Source: Agapanthus africanus (lineage: Eukaryota > Streptophyta > Magnoliopsida > Asparagales > Amaryllidaceae). From it: a stretch of DNA of 64,000 nucleotides. Position 1 is the stretch's first letter. Every line of letters begins with the position of its first letter. A program made the position numbers and the translations under genes. This document shows, one piece after another, positions 60,575-64,000 of the stretch. The stretch spans positions 134,255,546 to 134,319,545 of the forward strand of contig CM057338.1 of NCBI GenBank assembly GCA_030015575.1, read 5' to 3'. Under the pieces are notes generated by a model. That model saw only the letters and a program-made list of their open reading frames with translations. It did no database searches and was not told where the DNA came from.

Positions 60575-60579
60575 TGTCT

Positions 60580-61069
60580 CCAAAACAATGCGTAAGTGCT
60601 CGGCGTGTTCTTTTCGATTCTTTGAATACATCAGAATGTCGTCGATAAAGATAACAACAAATTTGTCTAAGTACTCTCGGAAAACATGATTCATCAGGTT
60701 CATAAAGATGGCTGGTGCATTGGTCACTCCAAATGGAATTATGAGATATTCATAATGGCCATAACGAGTCATAAACGCCGTCTTCGGAATGTCGGACTCT
60801 TTGACCTTCACCTAATGATATCCTGAACGAAGATCTAATTTTAAAAATACACAAGATCCACTTAATTAATCGAAAAGGTCATCGATGCGAGGTAGTGGAT
60901 ACTTGTTCTTAATTGTCATCTCGTTCAGTGCTCGATAATCCGCATACATCTGGTAGGTACCTTCCTGCTTCTTTACTAGTAATACTGGTGATCCCCAACT
61001 TGAAGTACTGGGTCTGATCTAACCTTTCTTCAGGAGCTCGTCTAACTGGATATAAATTTCTTTCAATCC
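60580..61069 (-). pseudogene. Reverse transcriptase (first part) of chromovirus
   Basis: On the minus strand: [43 protein letters not shown], then a stop, LDLRSGYH, another stop, then [15 protein letters not shown] and the catalytic FIDDILMYS. It copies element RNA into DNA. Two to three stops are visible. The sequence is cut after EHLRIVLET by solo LTR 6. Confidence 0.88.
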
Positions 61070-61774
61070 TTATAGACTTAGCCGATATAGAGCTTTGATT
61101 ACAGGTTGTGCACCAGATTGTAAATCAATACTGAATTCAAGAGCTCGATCGGGAGGCAAACCTGATATGTCTTCAGGGAAAACATTCTCGAACTCTCGAA
61201 CTATTTCAGGCTTTTCTTCTTCAGCTGGCAGGGAGAACATTTCTGCATTCTTTGATCTAGCATGGTAGCTTCCTGGCTCCAAGTTCCTTCCTCCACTTTT
61301 TAAATAGAAGACTAGATGATCCGATATCTCAAATACTACCTTCCTTTGATGGTAGTTAATGGTAGCATAAAATACTCCTAACAAATCCATTCCCAACACA
61401 ACGTCGAAATTTGGTATTTCCAGCACTTTGAAATTTGCTTGGAATTCTCGGCCGCAAACTACCACTGGGAACTGATCATATACCAAAATTGCCTTCAAGA
61501 CTCTATTCCCGGAACCGACATTCCAGCTCGAAACAAGTAGCTTGACGGGAATTGCGTGCGTTCTCACGAACCGTTGTGACATGAAATAATGTGAAACTCC
61601 AGTGTCGAAAAGTGCGAGTGCGGGAAGGGTAGCTACTACTATAGTACCTAAGTTGTGTAAGGTTGTGTTTAGGTATAGCAAAAGATAACGATGTACTAGT
61701 ATCGAAGGTTGAATGGATGAGAATACTTTACCGGTGATGACTTGACCTATGGCTTCAGCCTCTTCAACTGTCAT
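61070..61774 (-). pseudogene. Protease and protease-RT linker of chromovirus
   Basis: 234 codons without a stop. The aspartic protease site reads LFDTGVSHYF (usual form LxDTGASHSF), so the Ala after Gly is Val. It continues DVVLGMDLLG and the RT-proximal block FENVFPEDISGLPPDR. The frame stops at 61070 where the RT start begins. It processes gag-pol. Confidence 0.85.
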
Positions 61775-61786
61775 TGTAAAAGCCTG

Positions 61787-62999
61787 TTATCTCGGTATAT
61801 TCCTACACGCCGGAGGCACATTCCTCTGCCCTTGAGGCACATTTCTCTGTGCTTGATGGAATTGATGCTGAGGCTGTACAGGTTGTCCATGTGGAGCTGG
61901 TGCAGGAAGAGCTAGGCAGGGTGCAGGTGCCTGAATAGCCGGCCTCTGCGGAGCTGGCATTATGGGTCTATGTGCTAGTGTTGTGTTACCTCGATATGGG
62001 CATGCTCCTATAGCATGAGTGGATGCGCCACAAATCAAACACATACCATTTGCACGCATGCTGTCCTTCGCCAAGTGTCCAGTTCTCTTGCAATAGAAAC
62101 AAAAATCTGGACTGGACCGGTTTAAACGATCCTCCTGGCCTCTTGGGTGTAAAAATAGGCCTGAAAGAGGCTCCTCTTGTCATCTGAGTAGCAGGGCATT
62201 TGATTCCGGCTGCTTGCAGCTTACCCTTCTTCTTAACCACAGCTTCATAACGACGCACTGCCTTTAGAGCGAGTTCATGAGTCGGATAGTCGCCTGCGGC
62301 TAATGTCGCTTGAATCTCCGGGTCTAAGCCTTATTGGAATCGTCTAGCCCGAATCTCATCGGTCGGATCAGGTGTGTCGTGAACCTGATAAGATGTCGAT
62401 TTCAGAACAATGATGTGTTTTACGGAACAGAAATTTGAGACGAATTCTTTACCTGCTAAGCATGATGAATTCGGCATCATATTCATCCATGGATTTTATC
62501 CATATAGAGCCTTGTTGCTGGTGTATGAACTATTGTTCCATTTCAAAGCCGATGGTCTCGGGGAAATTTTTTGCATCGAACAGATCGCAGAATGTCTTTT
62601 ACTCTATTGGTTGTGTAAGATGGCTTTCCTCGGCTTTTCACCAGACTCTTGCGTTGTCCGTGGGATGGAGCTTTACCACACGAACCCAAGCTATGTCTGG
62701 TACCCGCACTGCTGCAAGGTCGTCCTCAATACTTTGGGCCCATTTTTCAGCCTCAAGAGGACTCTCTTTCCCTGAGAAGTTCTTGGGACGCAACGTCCGG
62801 AATTTCTTTACTCCAGGTACTTTGGCTTCAGGACGGTTCATAAGAATAACAGTTTGTTGCTGCCCTCTAGAAGACTTTTGATGGTTTCTAAAAGCACCGT
62901 CTGTTCATTGATCGGAGCAATAACGGTAAGGGGATGTAGTAAGATAGGCGGTGGTGTGTTGCCATTGACGTTGGTGCTGGTGTCGTTTGGAGAATCCAT
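61787..62999 (-). pseudogene. Gag of chromovirus with zinc knuckle, broken
   Basis: ATG at 62999 (MDSPNDTSTNVNGNT) opens a frame that stops soon after. A frameshift leads to the gag domain: FRTLRPKNFSGKE, LEAEKWAQSIED, then further stops, then a WIKSMDEYDAEF segment. Near 62040 on the minus strand CLICGASTHAIGAC forms a CxxCxxxxHxxxxC zinc knuckle, followed by a Pro/Gln/Ala-rich tail. The start and linker match chromovirus gag. At least three stops and frameshifts are seen. Confidence 0.8.
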
Positions 63000-63140
63000 T
63001 ACCTTGATAGAAAAGACAGATTATGATAGATTCAAGAAATTTGAATAAAAGGAATGTATAGTTGCCGATTCTTATAATTCTTGTGATATATTGCTTAAGA
63101 CTTCATGCAGAACTGATCTGCATGGGCCACCCACAAAACC

Positions 63141-63469
63141 TGTTATTCCCCGCTTCCTAGTAGACGGAAACGTTGACGTGGTAAGCCCGCAGCGTATTTA
63201 CTATGAAAATACGTTAAGCGTAATTAAGCAATATAACAATGTACAAGAATAACAAGAGTAATAAAATGAAACAACAACTTATTTACATTCAAATTTACAA
63301 ACAGTTGTATGTTAATTTAAATGTAAATAAAGTTACTATTTCATTTTATTACTCTTTTTATTCTTGCATATTGTTATATTGCTTAATTACGCTTAATGTA
63401 TTTTCATAGTAAATACGTTGTGGGGTTGCCACGTTACCGTTTTCGTCTACTGTGAAGCAGGGCGTGACA
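63141..63469. repeat. 329-bp palindrome formed by two opposed LTR ends
   Basis: The left end TGTTATTCCCCGCTTCC is the complement of an LTR end and the right end is GAAGCAGGGCGTGACA. Between them the arms (63141-63303 and 63307-63469) are near-perfect inverted copies, with e.g. TACTATGAAAATACG and CGTAATTAAGCAATATAACA mirrored. Almost no loop remains. It lies where the chromovirus 5' LTR end should join the internal region. Confidence 0.85.
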
Positions 63470-64000
63470 TACTCACTCGTGAGGTATGGCCTGGTGCAAG
63501 CTGAACTACCGCATCACCATGTCCGAATAATAATCCTCGACGATAGCGAAGCGGATGAGTGGAGTTGTAGTTAACCATATGTCATGATGAACCGAGCACA
63601 GTAGTGGTTAGGATGTAACTACATCCCCTCTGTAAGGACGCCATGATACGATTTCGTCCCGGAGTGTGTTTAGCTCATCCCTGTAGTAATCGAGGCACGG
63701 GAATAGGCTCTCCGTCCATGTGTGTGCACCTGTCCAATATACCCCTGTTGGGTTCAAAAATTACACCCTGGTTGACCAAGTCAAAGTTAAAGTCAACCCA
63801 AGCCAGGTGGGCCCAAGCCTAGGCCAAGTGGGCCCATGCCCAAGTCGAGCCCCGCGGCCAGTCTCCTCATGCCAAAATGAAAATTATGTAATAAATAATT
63901 TTGATGTAATTTTTATACATGAATGTAAGAAAAATGGGCATAAAGCCAAATTTCTGTAAAGCCAATGGCTCATATGGAAAAGAAATGAGCACATGAGGTA
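63470..64000 (-). repeat. Probable LTR body of the chromovirus (cut by window end)
   Basis: It follows the palindrome and has the same GC-rich mid-LTR character as 22915-23110. Nothing coding is seen except a weak 79-codon ORF at 63720-63959. Confidence 0.4.

Larger units (their letters stand above)
56346..64000 (-). mobile_element. Chromovirus (Tekay-like) Ty3/gypsy element, reverse, decayed
   Basis: The minus-strand order is gag (62999-61787), protease (to ~61100), RT, RNase H, integrase and chromodomain (ends 56381), the order of Ty3/gypsy. The polypurine-like AAGGAGGGTAGAA (~56359) precedes TATAACGACTC, a decayed LTR start. At the other side the 5' LTR end lies at 63141. A regular primer site is not seen after it. 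LTR body continues past 63470 and beyond the window. Stops and frameshifts occur in every domain, and a solo LTR splits RT. It cannot be autonomous. Confidence 0.85.

Overview
This window is intergenic, repeat-dominated DNA of a flowering plant. The evidence is layered long-terminal-repeat (LTR) retrotransposons of plant lineages (Tat-like, chromovirus/Tekay-like, Athila-like), MITE-like inverted repeats, a decayed plant-mobile-domain gene and one apparently intact multi-exon nuclear gene of the BAG co-chaperone family. The species cannot be told from the sequence.

Layout. 1-115 is the end of a chromovirus-type LTR. 116-957 is unassigned. 958-5590 is the 3' part of one Tat-like element (copy A): an 87-bp tandem array, a decayed spliced antisense gene, then the 3' LTR. 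5607-6509 is a 0.9-kb foldback element. 9304-31268 is a second Tat-like element (copy B) with 5' LTR, primer binding site, broken gag, a 14-unit 86-bp array, the same antisense gene and a 3' LTR, but no pol. Copy B is stuffed with later insertions: solo LTR 15083-18323, a second solo LTR 18327-21209 placed inside the first one's target-site duplication, a reverse 4.9-kb solo LTR 22035-26963, and an LTR-like block at about 27042-29875. A ~0.65-kb sequence flanks copy B as direct repeats.

32.0-36.9 kb is the gene island: two small inverted-repeat elements, then the four-exon BAG gene (33922-35046, 288 aa), then a MITE. 36964-44280 is a complete, reverse-oriented, non-autonomous Athila/Tat-like element with both LTRs, primer binding site, polypurine tracts and one unrecognised ORF. 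44685-51984 is a solo LTR interrupted by another solo LTR (47415-50929). 53.7-55.95 kb holds a MITE-like block, a cluster of short perfect palindromes and the 3' exons of a plant-mobile-domain pseudogene. 56.35-63.0 kb is a reverse-oriented chromovirus with decayed gag, protease, reverse transcriptase, RNase H, integrase and chromodomain; its RT is split by a 1.86-kb solo LTR (58718-60574), and both its ends carry long inverted repeats, one containing a tRNA-like sequence.

Only the BAG gene looks functional as a host gene. Every other long ORF is retroelement remnant, repeat or LTR leader. The most unusual features are the hairpin-plus-polypurine modules of the Athila-like element, the tandem compound-hairpin arrays of the Tat-like elements, their spliced antisense gene preserved in two copies, and the palindromes at the chromovirus ends. 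Target-site duplications and splice sites quoted here were read directly from the sequence; lineage names rest on recognised motifs, not on a database search.
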